This document shows positions 1 to 8,081 of a stretch of 64,000 nucleotides of DNA, piece after piece (positions within the stretch are counted from its first letter, which is position 1; every line of letters starts with the position of its first letter). Source of the DNA: Guptibacillus hwajinpoensis (lineage in GTDB: Bacteria > Bacillota > Bacilli > Bacillales > Guptibacillaceae). The notes below the pieces were generated by a model, which ran no database searches, had not been told where the DNA came from, and worked only from the letters and a program-made list of their open reading frames with translations. The position numbers were made by a program, and so were the translations under genes. The DNA lies in contig NZ_SWFM01000001.1 in NCBI RefSeq assembly GCF_005144865.1, positions 930,001 through 994,000 on the forward strand, read 5' to 3'.

Positions 1-59
1 CGCCAATCCCCTTTCCAAATTGAAAGGAAGATGACGAATAATCCAAGGAATAAGTTCAT
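1..59 (-). CDS. N-terminal start of a small membrane protein (partial, runs off window)
   Basis: An ATG at 59-57 on the minus strand is preceded by GAGGAG six bases upstream and opens a frame that runs off the window edge. Only 19 codons are visible: a hydrophobic stretch followed by WKGDW. Hydrophobic N-termini followed by a W-x-GDW-type motif are typical of CBO0543-family membrane proteins, and a member of that family occurs at 8.5 kb, but this identification is a guess from very little sequence. The good RBS is the main reason to call it a gene. Confidence 0.4.
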   Translation of the reverse strand, partial: MNLFLGLFVIFLSIWKGDW

Positions 60-126
60 TTTTTTCTCCTCTTTCTACCCTGTTACCATTAAGAGGGGCA
101 TGGAGTGTTTAAATCAATGGAAATGT

Positions 127-1128
127 CTATGTAATAAGGTCATCATGATGATCCATTTGCGGAGGTTCCTCCATCCAATTATTCGCAATCATTAATTCAA
201 CACCCTCACGCGCGTATTCATAGACATCTTTAGCAAACACTCCTGATTTCAAAATCAAATCATTACGCAATCCAAACGCAGCACCAAAGCTTTGTCCACC
301 TACACCAAAGTTACTCAACAGGTAAGTACAATACATCATTAATTTATCTGAAAAAGGCGCCTCTTGTGATGTTGTCACATTGCCTCCAGGCGTAGCTGGT
401 ATTTGAATATCTTCTTGCTGAAGAATTTTACCTGTTTCGATAATGATCTCTTTCGAAAGTTCTTTTCCCTTTAGAAAATACTTTCTCACTTTCTCATCGT
501 GGGCAGTTTGAGCAAATCCAGTTATCATTTGCACTCCTGTAATATTTGTTTCAATACTATGGTAGAGGTAAGCAAATTCAATTGTACTAAGCGCTCGTTT
601 AGAGCCAAAAAGACTAGAACTCTTCATGTATTTCTTGTCAGTAATAAATTCAACTGACTCTGGTGCGGATATATATGTTGGGCGCGGAAGAATACCAATT
701 GTAAGGAGATATTGAGTAAACTCATTATAATAGGTTTGTGTGAGAGCGGTTAGGTCCATGTACAACTTAACGATGTCTTCTCTATACGCCATGCTCAAGT
801 GTAATGTATACATCGCCATGCTAATTTGTTTTAATACACGCATGAACATAATATCAAAGCCATGGTCATATAGCTTTGAAGCATTTATAAACACATCATC
901 ACTTGTGAATCCTATAGGTACTGCAGCTCCTTCATTTTGAAAGATCACTTCTATTTGCTTCACTTTCGGGTTCAGTTTCTTCCATAATCCTTCCATTAAA
1001 TGTTTGGCTTTCTTATCATCTGATTTCTCAATAAAGTACTCCAGCATCCTCAGGATCACTGTTTTCTTTTGGTAAGTCATCCACAATGCACCGATCTCTG
1101 TTGAACTCATTTTCGGTTTGTTTGCCAT
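127..1128 (-). CDS. DUF3231 family protein
   Basis: This 333-residue protein matches the DUF3231 family: it opens with the S-T-E-I-x-x-LW-x-x-Y pattern, and a second similar helical half starts near residue 185, so it looks like a tandem pair of ferritin-like helical bundles. No signal peptide or membrane helix is seen. The function of the family is not established; members are multi-copy in Bacillaceae. An upstream in-frame ATG (1149) exists, but GGAGGAGG lies inside that extension about 10 bases before the ATG at 1128, so I choose 1128. It diverges from the germinant-receptor operon with about 190 bases between the starts. Confidence 0.8.
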   Translation of the reverse strand: MANKPKMSSTEIGALWMTYQKKTVILRMLEYFIEKSDDKKAKHLMEGLWKKLNPKVKQIEVIFQNEGAAVPIGFTSDDVFINASKLYDHGFDIMFMRVLKQISMAMYTLHLSMAYREDIVKLYMDLTALTQTYYNEFTQYLLTIGILPRPTYISAPESVEFITDKKYMKSSSLFGSKRALSTIEFAYLYHSIETNITGVQMITGFAQTAHDEKVRKYFLKGKELSKEIIIETGKILQQEDIQIPATPGGNVTTSQEAPFSDKLMMYCTYLLSNFGVGGQSFGAAFGLRNDLILKSGVFAKDVYEYAREGVELMIANNWMEEPPQMDHHDDLIT

Positions 1129-1316
1129 TCGAACATATTCCTCCTCCATTTGCCTTATCGTCCTCTTATTTACTCAGAAGGTAGTATGTGACTCTCTAAA
1201 TCATTTATACATTGACCTCTGTGATATGTCTTTGAATGGTTATTCCGCGAAAGACAGGGATAAAAAAGACTCAAGGTGACAAGATACATAGTAGATTATG
1301 CCTGAGGAGTTTTGCT

Positions 1317-2906
1317 ATGAAACGTATCCGTAAATTGGGTGAAAGAAGAAGAAAAAGATCTAATGTAAATGAACAAACGCCGCCTTCTTCACATAACGTA
1401 TCCTCTTTCCACTTCAGTCTTAAAAAAAACATCGAACACATCCAAAAAACACTTGGCGAAAGCTCGGACATTGTCATTAGAGAATTTAAAGCAGGTGTTG
1501 ATGGATCAATGCATCTTGCAGTGTTCTATACAGACGGTCTAGCAGACAAAGCTATGGTTCAGGATTTTATTATTGAACCGTTAATGTTTGATATCCGTCA
1601 ATCAGATCTTACAAGTGACGCCTTTCAAAACAAAAGTCATCTCGATATCTTAAAAACCTTTTCAATCGCTTCAGGAGATATGGTTCCAATAAAAGATTTT
1701 GATATATTCTTTCAACATGTGTTATCAGGTGATACGGCTATTCTTATAGATGGAGATGCAGAAGGAGTTGCAATTGGTTCAAGAGGATGGGAAGATCGCG
1801 GTGTTAATGAACCAACATCCCAAACCGTTATTCGCGGTCCGAAAGATGGCTTTACAGAAACACTTCGAACGAATACAGCCCTCATACGTCGTAAAATTAA
1901 AGACCCTAACCTCTGGATTGAAACAAAAACAATTGGAGCAAAGACACATACAGACGTGGCTCTAATTTATTTGAACGGTGTTGTTGAACCGGAGCTTGTC
2001 GATGAAGTGCGTGAGCGCCTTAGTCGTATTACTATAGATGGAATTCTTGAGAGCGCCAATATCGAAGAACATATTCAAGATGAGACGTATTCTCCATTCC
2101 CGACAATTTTCAACTCTGAAAGACCTGATACAGTTGCTGCGGGTATTCTTGAAGGACGGATTGCAATCGTTATCGATGGAACACCTTTTGTGCTACTCGT
2201 TCCTGCACTATTTGTCCAATTCTTTCAATCAAGTGAGGACTATTACCAGCGTTTTGATCAAGGGGTACTCATTCGATTACTTCGCTATATTTCATTCTTT
2301 CTAGCGCTACTCACACCATCGGCTTATATTGCTGTCACAACTTTTCACCAAGAAATGCTTCCAACACCACTTCTCATAAGTCTTGCAGCCCAACGAGAAG
2401 GGATTCCTTTCCCTGCCTTAATTGAAGCAATTCTAATGGAACTTACCTTCGAAATTCTACGTGAAGCAGGAGTTCGAATGCCTAGAGCTGTTGGCTCTGC
2501 CATATCTATCGTTGGAGCTCTTGTACTCGGGCAGGCAGCAGTAGAAGCCGGAATTGTCTCAAATGCTATGGTTATCGTCGTCTCCATTACTGCCATTAGT
2601 AGTTTTGTTATGCCTGCCTTTAACATGGCTATTTCCGTTCGTATCCTTCGATTTCCGTTTATGATTCTTGCAGCAACTTTCGGCTTATTTGGCATCATTC
2701 TCGGCCTTATCGCAATGGTGCTCCACCTTTGTGGTCTTCGTTCTTTTGGTGCACCTTACATGTCACCTATGGCTCCACTTATAATGAATGATCAAAAAGA
2801 TGCTATTATTCGTGCTCCTCTATGGTCCTTATCTTCACGACCTGCATTTATGAGTGAAAATAAAACGCGAAATCAAACACCATCTCCCAAACCCGATTCC
2901 AAGTGA
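1317..2906 (+). CDS. Spore germination protein, GerA family (receptor A subunit)
   Basis: This is the A subunit of a nutrient germinant receptor (529 aa), an inner-spore-membrane protein that senses germinants together with B and C subunits. A soluble N-terminal domain of about 290 residues includes the family motif RGPKDGFTE. It is followed by about five membrane helices carrying the signature E-G-I-P-F-P, then EILREAGVRMP, and SIVGALVLGQAAVEAGIVS. I chose ATG 1317 because GAGGAG lies seven bases upstream; a GTG at 1236 would add 27 unconserved residues. The C-subunit gene follows after 27 bases. No B permease gene lies between them, unlike the second operon at 47.9 kb. Confidence 0.95.
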   Translation: MKRIRKLGERRRKRSNVNEQTPPSSHNVSSFHFSLKKNIEHIQKTLGESSDIVIREFKAGVDGSMHLAVFYTDGLADKAMVQDFIIEPLMFDIRQSDLTSDAFQNKSHLDILKTFSIASGDMVPIKDFDIFFQHVLSGDTAILIDGDAEGVAIGSRGWEDRGVNEPTSQTVIRGPKDGFTETLRTNTALIRRKIKDPNLWIETKTIGAKTHTDVALIYLNGVVEPELVDEVRERLSRITIDGILESANIEEHIQDETYSPFPTIFNSERPDTVAAGILEGRIAIVIDGTPFVLLVPALFVQFFQSSEDYYQRFDQGVLIRLLRYISFFLALLTPSAYIAVTTFHQEMLPTPLLISLAAQREGIPFPALIEAILMELTFEILREAGVRMPRAVGSAISIVGALVLGQAAVEAGIVSNAMVIVVSITAISSFVMPAFNMAISVRILRFPFMILAATFGLFGIILGLIAMVLHLCGLRSFGAPYMSPMAPLIMNDQKDAIIRAPLWSLSSRPAFMSENKTRNQTPSPKPDSK

Positions 2907-2933
2907 ACAATTGATAAGAAGGTGGATAAGAAC

Positions 2934-4124
2934 ATGAAATTTATTGTATGTCGCCTCCTCCCGCTTGTTATCTGCTTGATTACACTTACAAGCTGCTGGA
3001 GCAGCAAAGAACTTAACCAAGTTGCAATTGCAACTGCTATAGGTATTGATAAAAGCGACGACGGATATCTTCTTTCTGTCCAAGTTTTAAATCCAGGCGA
3101 AATTGTTTCACAAAATCCAACGAGCCGTGCAGCTGTCACTACGTATCGAACGACAGGTGGTACATTATTTGAAGCATTTCGCAGGTTAACAGTTGAAGCG
3201 CCACGTAAAGTATATTTCTCACACGTCCAAAAAGTGGTGTTCGGTGAAGAGTTAGCAGAAAGTGGTATCTTAAAAACGCTCGACTTTCTCTCAAGAGACC
3301 ATGAAATGCGAACAGATTTCTTACTAGTTATTGCGAAAGACACGAAAGCAGATGAACTTCTTAAAATCCTTACACCAATGGATAAAATCCCAGCGAGTAA
3401 AATGGTCTCATCCCTTGAGATGTCTGAGAAAAACTGGGCGCCGACTCATACCGTCAAGTTGGATGAATTAATTAATACACTTGTAGGAGATGGGGTTGAG
3501 GCAGTTCTCACGGGAATTAATCTTAAGGGAGATCCTGAAATCGGAATAGATATGAAAAACGTAGAAAAAGTAGACCCACCAACGACGATCCAAATTGGAA
3601 ATATCGGCGTATTTAAAGGTGATAAGCTTGTAGGTTGGCTAAACGAAGATGAAAGCAAAGGATTTAATTATCTACAAGATAATGTGGAAAGTACCATCAT
3701 CAATGTTCCCTGCTCTGAAAACTCAGCATCTGTTGAAGTGGTTAACACAAACACTAAATTAAAAGTCCAGTTGAGAAACCACATCCCTACCATTACAGCT
3801 ACTGTTCGAATTGAAGGTAACGTAGGAGATGTTGAGTGTAGCACCGATTTTACAAACCCTAAGAACCTCGAAGACCTAGAAAACAAAGTTGAGAATGATG
3901 TAAAAGACAAAATGGAAAAGTCAGTTAAAGCAGCTAAAGAGTTAAATAGCGATATATTTGGCTTTGGAACTTTACTTTACCGAAGCAATCCAAATGAGTG
4001 GAAAGTAATGAAAAAAAGCTGGGACGATGATTTCCAAGATGTTGAAGTAAATTATGAAGTACACGCAACCATTCCGCGTCTTGGAACCATTACAGAATCC
4101 TTCCAAAGAAAAGGGGATGACTAG
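2934..4124 (+). CDS. Germinant receptor C subunit, Ger(x)C lipoprotein
   Basis: Ger(x)C-family lipoprotein of 396 aa, the peripheral subunit of a germinant receptor anchored on the outer face of the inner spore membrane. A hydrophobic signal peptide ends in a lipobox (L-T-S-C, lipidated Cys21) followed by W-S-S-K-E-L-N, the usual start of mature GerC proteins. The motif V-A-I-A-T-A-I-G-I-D and the C-terminal Y-R-S-N-P-N-E-W-K region are family-typical. ATG 2934 is chosen because AAGGTGG precedes it by eight bases; an in-frame GTG at 2922 overlaps that site. It is translated in one operon with the A subunit and the small downstream gene. Confidence 0.93.
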   Translation: MKFIVCRLLPLVICLITLTSCWSSKELNQVAIATAIGIDKSDDGYLLSVQVLNPGEIVSQNPTSRAAVTTYRTTGGTLFEAFRRLTVEAPRKVYFSHVQKVVFGEELAESGILKTLDFLSRDHEMRTDFLLVIAKDTKADELLKILTPMDKIPASKMVSSLEMSEKNWAPTHTVKLDELINTLVGDGVEAVLTGINLKGDPEIGIDMKNVEKVDPPTTIQIGNIGVFKGDKLVGWLNEDESKGFNYLQDNVESTIINVPCSENSASVEVVNTNTKLKVQLRNHIPTITATVRIEGNVGDVECSTDFTNPKNLEDLENKVENDVKDKMEKSVKAAKELNSDIFGFGTLLYRSNPNEWKVMKKSWDDDFQDVEVNYEVHATIPRLGTITESFQRKGDD

Positions 4125-4125
4125 T

Positions 4126-4359
4126 GTGCAGTTCGCCTTATTAATTGGAATAATCATTCTCGCTTTTAGTATCGTTGAGATTCCGAAACTAAGGAAAAAC
4201 AAGAAAAAGAAAGAGCTATGGACTTACTCCATTCTCCTTCTTATTGGGTACCCTTTATTAGTTGCTCAAATCATGAATGTCCCAATCCCAAATCCCTTGG
4301 ACCTGATCACATTTGTGTATCACCCAATGAGTCAATTTCTCTTCGCAGTACTAAGTTAG
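4126..4359 (+). CDS. Small two-helix membrane protein, germinant receptor D-subunit-like
   Basis: A 77-residue protein with two hydrophobic segments (about residues 3-18 and 35-51) separated by a very basic loop (KLRKNKKKKE). It overlaps or abuts the 3' end of the C-subunit gene. Small two-helix D-subunit genes are known in some Bacillus ger operons and modulate receptor activity; position, size and topology fit, but I see no diagnostic sequence motif. The start is GTG 4126, because AAGGGG ends nine bases before it; the ATG at 4117 sits directly on that site. It could be an unrelated small membrane protein. Confidence 0.6.
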   Translation: MQFALLIGIIILAFSIVEIPKLRKNKKKKELWTYSILLLIGYPLLVAQIMNVPIPNPLDLITFVYHPMSQFLFAVLS

Positions 4360-4394
4360 TGCCTGTCACCACCCGCTTTATGTCGAACTATGTC
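4359..4394. repeat. Short REP-like repeat, copy 1
   Basis: It starts GTGCCTGTCACCACCCGC and continues TTTATGTCGAA. The same 22-base core recurs at 6098-6119, just after splB, followed by a similar TTTATGTCGAA. Motifs combining GTGCCTGTCACC with GTCGAA are seen as dispersed intergenic repeats in Bacillaceae and resemble REP sites mobilised by Y1-type transposases. That classification is inference. The copy begins at the last base of the preceding stop codon. Confidence 0.55.
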
Positions 4395-4399
4395 ACAGA

Positions 4400-4434
4400 A
4401 AAAGCACAGAAGCAGAAATGCTACTGTGCTTTTG
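4400..4434. terminator. Rho-independent terminator, first ger operon
   Basis: AAAAGCACAG pairs with CTGTGCTTTT, and inside it AGCA-GAAA-TGCT forms a tetraloop stem. It lies 40 bases after the small D-like gene. The flanking A/T runs mean it could serve both strands, ending the small minus-strand gene at 4444 as well. Confidence 0.85.
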
Positions 4435-4443
4435 GCTATTGCT

Positions 4444-4641
4444 TTAGTGAACCTCTCGTTTCCACACATAATAAGCTTCAGGATTTATGATCTCCCTCAC
4501 CCATATACTACGTTTCGGCATAACACGGTCTGACACCTTATACCAGACGCCACCTCTCATCTTCCTATAAACCTTGAAACGTGAAAAAGTTCTGTCGCAA
4601 AAGCTCAGTGAAGGCAAGAGTTTCATAAGATACTTCAGCAC
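4444..4641 (-). CDS. Small basic hypothetical protein
   Basis: A 65-residue basic frame with no recognisable domain; it is rich in Lys/Arg and aromatic residues, with a run of V-P-K-R and W-V-R motifs. The reason to consider it real is a strong AAGGAGGTG site at its 5' end, placed about 11 bases before the GTG at 4641; an in-frame GTG overlapping the site would give 69 residues. It points away from splA, and the terminator at 4400-4434 lies just past its stop. No signal peptide or membrane helix is seen. It could be a chance frame. Confidence 0.4.
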   Translation of the reverse strand: MLKYLMKLLPSLSFCDRTFSRFKVYRKMRGGVWYKVSDRVMPKRSIWVREIINPEAYYVWKREVH

Positions 4642-4788
4642 GCCTTCACGCACCTCCTTAATTTTGAGTCAACAGAACATCATATGCAGCAATGCACTCG
4701 ATATGATGAAAACAGGCGTAAATTACCAGCAAGGATTTGTGCCTATTGTGGAACAATGAGGAAGAAGCGAATAAAGGAGTGATAATGA

Positions 4789-5046
4789 ATGGATATTTAT
4801 GATTCTTCTCAACACCCACAAAGTTATCAAGCTGGAGATGTTGTGTACGTGATGTATCGAAATCCACACACATATAATGTGGCGAATATTCAAGAAGCAG
4901 CAGTGGTTAATGATCCAGACCACCCTGGGCAACTCGCTCTATTTCTATATGAAACGTACTATCCGCTTGATTCAGATATTGCGATCTACCATTCAGAAGC
5001 AGAAGCTGAACAGGCATACGCCACATACTTCGGCTCTGCTGAATAG
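4789..5046 (+). CDS. splA: SplA, TRAP-like regulator of spore photoproduct lyase
   Basis: The 85-residue product is recognisable as SplA: YQAGDVVYV near residue 13, YRNPHT, and the acidic LALFLYETYYPL segment. In Bacillus subtilis SplA is a small TRAP-related protein that negatively controls splB and is expressed in the forespore under sigma-G. AAGGAG lies nine bases upstream of the ATG. splB starts 12 bases after its stop, so the two form an operon. I could not identify a convincing sigma-G promoter in the 130 bases upstream. Confidence 0.9.
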   Translation: MDIYDSSQHPQSYQAGDVVYVMYRNPHTYNVANIQEAAVVNDPDHPGQLALFLYETYYPLDSDIAIYHSEAEAEQAYATYFGSAE

Positions 5047-5058
5047 GGGGTATTTCAA

Positions 5059-6087
5059 TTGGTTAAGCCATTTGTTCCACAGCTGGTTTATATGGAGCCC
5101 CGTGCGTTAGAGTATCCATTAGGAAAAGAGCTTCATGATAAGTTCACTAAAATGGGTATTGAAATTCGAGAAACGACCTCACATAACCAAGTTCGCAATC
5201 TTCCTGGTGACAATCACTTTCAGCAGTACCGCGTAGCGAAATCGACGCTCGTTGTTGGTGTTCGAAAAACACTCAAATTTGATACGTCAAAACCATCTGC
5301 TGAATATGCCATTCCCTTCGCAACAGGGTGTATGGGGCACTGCCACTATTGTTACTTGCAAACAACCATGGGAAGCAAGCCTTACATACGAACGTATGTA
5401 AACACAGAAGATATTTTTGATGCAGCTGAGAAGTACATGCAAGAACGAGCACCAGAACCAACTCGATTTGAAGCATCCTGTACATCAGACATCGTCGGAA
5501 TAGACCACTTAACCCACACGCTCAAGCGTGCTATTGAGTATTTCGGTAAATCTGACTTCGGTAGACTACGCTTTGTAACGAAGTTCGCCCATGTCGACCA
5601 CCTTCTTGACGCAGACCATCAGGGTAGAACTAGATTCAGGTTTAGTATGAACGCCGATTACGTCATTAAATTCCTTGAGCCAGGTACTTCAAGACTTGAT
5701 GAACGAATTGAAGCGGCAGCAAAGGTCGCTGCAGCTGGATATCCGCTCGGATTCATCGTAGCACCCATTTACTTATACGATGACTGGAAACAAGGATATC
5801 TTGAACTATTTGAGAAGCTTGAAGACAAACTTCCGAAAAGCGCAACAAAGGATCTAACCTTTGAGCTAATTCAACACCGCTTCACCAAACCAGCTAAGCG
5901 CGTTATTCAAAAGAACTATCCAATGTCCAAACTAGAAATGGAAGAAGAAGACCGGATGTACAAATGGGGAAAATACGGTATCGGAAAGTACGTCTACCAA
6001 AAAGACCAACAACAGGATATGAAAGACACCCTAGGTGGTTACATTGATAAATTCTTTCCAGACGCAAAGCTTGAGTACTTCACGTAA
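5059..6087 (+). CDS. splB: Spore photoproduct lyase (radical SAM)
   Basis: SplB repairs the spore photoproduct (5-thyminyl-5,6-dihydrothymine) during germination by a 5'-deoxyadenosyl radical mechanism. The 342-residue protein has the radical-SAM cysteine motif C91-MGH-C95-HY-C98 that binds the [4Fe-4S] cluster. C141 in ASCTSD matches the conserved hydrogen-donor cysteine, and Y97/Y99 match the conserved tyrosines. Length equals that of characterised Bacillus enzymes. The start is TTG 5059, preceded by GGGGG about eight bases upstream. It is co-transcribed with splA and followed by a strong terminator. Confidence 0.97.
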   Translation: MVKPFVPQLVYMEPRALEYPLGKELHDKFTKMGIEIRETTSHNQVRNLPGDNHFQQYRVAKSTLVVGVRKTLKFDTSKPSAEYAIPFATGCMGHCHYCYLQTTMGSKPYIRTYVNTEDIFDAAEKYMQERAPEPTRFEASCTSDIVGIDHLTHTLKRAIEYFGKSDFGRLRFVTKFAHVDHLLDADHQGRTRFRFSMNADYVIKFLEPGTSRLDERIEAAAKVAAAGYPLGFIVAPIYLYDDWKQGYLELFEKLEDKLPKSATKDLTFELIQHRFTKPAKRVIQKNYPMSKLEMEEEDRMYKWGKYGIGKYVYQKDQQQDMKDTLGGYIDKFFPDAKLEYFT

Positions 6088-6093
6088 AAAGTG

Positions 6094-6136
6094 CGGGTGC
6101 CTGTCACCACCCGCTTTAGCTCGATTTATGTCGAAT
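6094..6136. repeat. Short REP-like repeat, copy 2, hairpin-forming
   Basis: Second copy of the GTGCCTGTCACCACCCGC core found at 4359. Here it is extended on the left by GCGG, so GCGGGTG can pair with CACCCGC, then a TTTATGTCGAA tail follows. It lies seven bases after the splB stop. The two copies bracket the small minus-strand gene plus splAB. Confidence 0.55.
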
Positions 6137-6151
6137 TTTTATAGAAATGCA

Positions 6152-6187
6152 AAAAAGCATGAGGGCATTTACATGCCCTCATGCTTT
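6152..6187. terminator. Strong bidirectional terminator after splB
   Basis: AAAAGCATGAGGGCAT pairs with ATGCCCTCATGCTTTT around a four-base loop, with A and T runs on both sides. It can end splAB on the plus strand and the structured RNA transcribed on the minus strand from about 6.4 kb. Confidence 0.92.
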
Positions 6188-6240
6188 TCTCACGTTCGCT
6201 ATTTATATATAACTCGATTACATTCTTTAACAATCCAATA

Positions 6241-6426
6241 AACAAATATAACCCATACCCGCTCCGTCGTCACTATAAGTGTCTCAAAGCCCGCGTAAAA
6301 GCAGGTGGGTACCCGCACAGCTACCTTTAACGTCCCGCTCAGAAGGCCGGCTTGTTATCAGCAGTTGGATATAGAGTTCCCGGAAAACTAGCATCGGTTT
6401 GAGACAACCGTTGTAAACGTGCGTTG
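6241..6426 (-). ncRNA. ssrS: Structured RNA, candidate 6S RNA
   Basis: There is no plausible gene between 6190 and 6549, but this block forms a long rod. TGTCTCAAA (6406-6398, minus) pairs perfectly with TTTGAGACA (6288-6280), and outside it ACCCAT/ATGGGT and ATACCC/GGGTAT pair. Inside are open regions and short GC stems. Read on the minus strand, the 5' side of the central open region contains AGTTTTCCGGGAAC (6389-6376). From memory, B. subtilis 6S-1 RNA has AGTTTTGACCGAAC as the template of its product RNA, so outer bases match at the same place in the fold. Size (about 185 nt) and topology fit 6S RNA. A possible promoter (TTGATT-17-TAAAGT) lies at about 6454-6482. Ends are approximate and the family call is inference. 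Confidence 0.55.
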
Positions 6427-6549
6427 CAGGAAATGGGTATTGCTTATGAACATACTTTACATCTTTTCCTTCAGAAAATCAATGGTTCTAGTTACCAATT
6501 TTACTCTTAACGCTTCTAAATAGTACCCTGCCTCCCCTACTTCCAATAC

Positions 6550-7464
6550 TTAGAACAACACTCTGCTAACAGCAATCACAACAGTCACCGTTACCATACT
6601 AAACACAGTTGAAGCCAGCACAATTTGCGCAGCTAATTCTGGTTCGTTTTCATATTCCTGCGCTATGATTGCACTATTCACAGCTGTTGGCATAGCGGAA
6701 GATATGAGTAATGCTTGAGCTATGACACCATTAAGACTAAGAATGTAAATAATAGCAAATGCAATGGCAGGCCCCATAACCAATCTCAGAATGAGACTAA
6801 CATAAACAACAGAAAGATTCTTCGCAAAGCGAAGCTGAGCGACTTGAGCTCCAAGCGTCACAAGAGCTAACGCCACCATCGCATCTGCAATGTAGTTCGC
6901 TGGAATGAGGACGAATTCAGGCACTTCAACGTTCAGTAGGTTCAAGCCAATTCCTAAAACCATCGCATAAAGCACAGGCATCTTAAAATATCCAAGCACT
7001 GCACTTAATTTATTTCCCTCCACTGTCTTAAGCGCAAATATCCCCCATGAAAACGTTAGGATATTCTGAAACGTAAGAATGATTACTTGAATCGACATCG
7101 CATATGGATCATGTTTAAAAACAAGATCATTTACAGGTACACCATAGTTTCCAGAGTTATAGAATAAGATGCTGTTAGTAAAAGATGCGCGCACGCTCTT
7201 GCTATAGCCGAACAAACGACTAATTGCTGTAGAAATAAGATAAAGAACGATAATAAGAATTGAGAAAAATGACAGCACTGATAGAAAAAGCGATAGTGAG
7301 AAGGCTGTTTCGTACAGCTTAAGAAAAATAAACCCCGGTACTACAAAATAAATATTTACCTTTGCTAGTGTGTAGAGATCAAAATGAAACACACGATGAA
7401 GCACAACTCCAATGCCTATAAGGATAAAAACAGGCACAATAATATCTACAAATACACCGATCAC
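6550..7464 (-). CDS. AEC family transporter (auxin efflux carrier-like)
   Basis: A 304-residue integral membrane protein with about ten hydrophobic helices, of the AEC/Mem_trans family of the bile/arsenite/riboflavin transporter superfamily. The first helix reads I-V-P-V-F-I-L-I-G-I-G, then V-P-G-F-I-F-L-K-L near residue 43 and the conserved SAMPTAVNS segment near residue 255. Bacterial members export or import organic acids such as malate; the substrate cannot be read here. The start is GTG 7464 with GAGGG seven bases upstream. It is monocistronic, with no adjacent regulator. Confidence 0.88.
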   Translation of the reverse strand: MIGVFVDIIVPVFILIGIGVVLHRVFHFDLYTLAKVNIYFVVPGFIFLKLYETAFSLSLFLSVLSFFSILIIVLYLISTAISRLFGYSKSVRASFTNSILFYNSGNYGVPVNDLVFKHDPYAMSIQVIILTFQNILTFSWGIFALKTVEGNKLSAVLGYFKMPVLYAMVLGIGLNLLNVEVPEFVLIPANYIADAMVALALVTLGAQVAQLRFAKNLSVVYVSLILRLVMGPAIAFAIIYILSLNGVIAQALLISSAMPTAVNSAIIAQEYENEPELAAQIVLASTVFSMVTVTVVIAVSRVLF

Positions 7465-7641
7465 AAGCGTCCCTCAAATCATTACTGAGTATCTTTACCT
7501 CTACTAGTCTACATGAAATAAAACATCTGTTCAGGCAATACGCTTGTTTTGTGTTCACTATTACACATATTACATCATAAAAAATACAGCTGAAGCTCAT
7601 AGTGAACTCCGCTGTTCTTTTAATGTAATGATTATTTCGCT

Positions 7642-7938
7642 CTAAGATACACTCTCTTTCTGTACACTTTTAAGTAAGTGGTTGACTGCTTTTCGGTGTT
7701 TCCATAAAAAAGAAGCTAGTTCATCTTTAGATATGAACTGTTCATTCTCATCACAATAGCTGTCACCCTTACCATGTATTGAAAAAGAAGTATCATCATA
7801 TTTCATAATCGTGCAATGTCCATTTCTCACAAAATCTTCAAAAACAATGTAATGTTTGTTTCCCGCTTTGTCATAATCTGCAACGTGGTCAAAATTCGAG
7901 AGCAATTCTTCCGCATCTCGTTTTCGTTTAATAATCAT
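7642..7938 (-). CDS. Small hypothetical protein
   Basis: A 98-residue soluble protein with a basic start (M-I-I-K-R-K-R) and a mixed alpha/beta appearance. It has a Cys pair (HCTIMKY and SYCDENE) and an ISKDELASFLWKHRKAV segment near the C-terminus. I do not recognise the family. A GAGGAG site lies about eight bases before the ATG, and the protein composition looks genuinely coding. It stands alone between the AEC transporter and the DUF3889 gene, all on the minus strand. Confidence 0.65.
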   Translation of the reverse strand: MIIKRKRDAEELLSNFDHVADYDKAGNKHYIVFEDFVRNGHCTIMKYDDTSFSIHGKGDSYCDENEQFISKDELASFLWKHRKAVNHLLKSVQKESVS

Positions 7939-8038
7939 TATGGTTCTCCTCTCCCTCTTGCCAATTAGGTCTCGCTTCTCTCTATAGATACTAGGTTCGA
8001 TTTAACACGTTAAAATCCTTCTTTCCTACCCTACATAG

Positions 8039-8072
8039 AAAAGAAGGTCAGCATACTTGCCAACCTTCTAGT
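8039..8072 (-). terminator. Terminator after the DUF3889 gene
   Basis: On the minus strand AGAAGGTtGGCA pairs with TGCtgACCTTCT and is followed by TTTTCT. It lies 10 bases beyond the stop of the gene at 8082. Confidence 0.8.
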
Positions 8073-8081
8073 TAAAAACGC

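Noticed and set aside
1200..1316. Sigma-G promoter for the first ger operon (CATAGTA at about 1287)
   Set aside because: The -10-like element lacks a TGMATR-type -35 at proper spacing and would put the transcript start almost on the RBS.
2873..3343. 156-codon minus-strand frame opposite the GerC gene
   Set aside because: Antisense shadow of a clear lipoprotein gene; no RBS and no protein-like motif.
6300..6325. T-box antiterminator motif in GGTGGGTACCCGC
   Set aside because: The T-box core is GGGTGGNACCGCG; the order differs, no aminoacid-related gene follows on that strand, and the block fits a closed 6S-like rod better.
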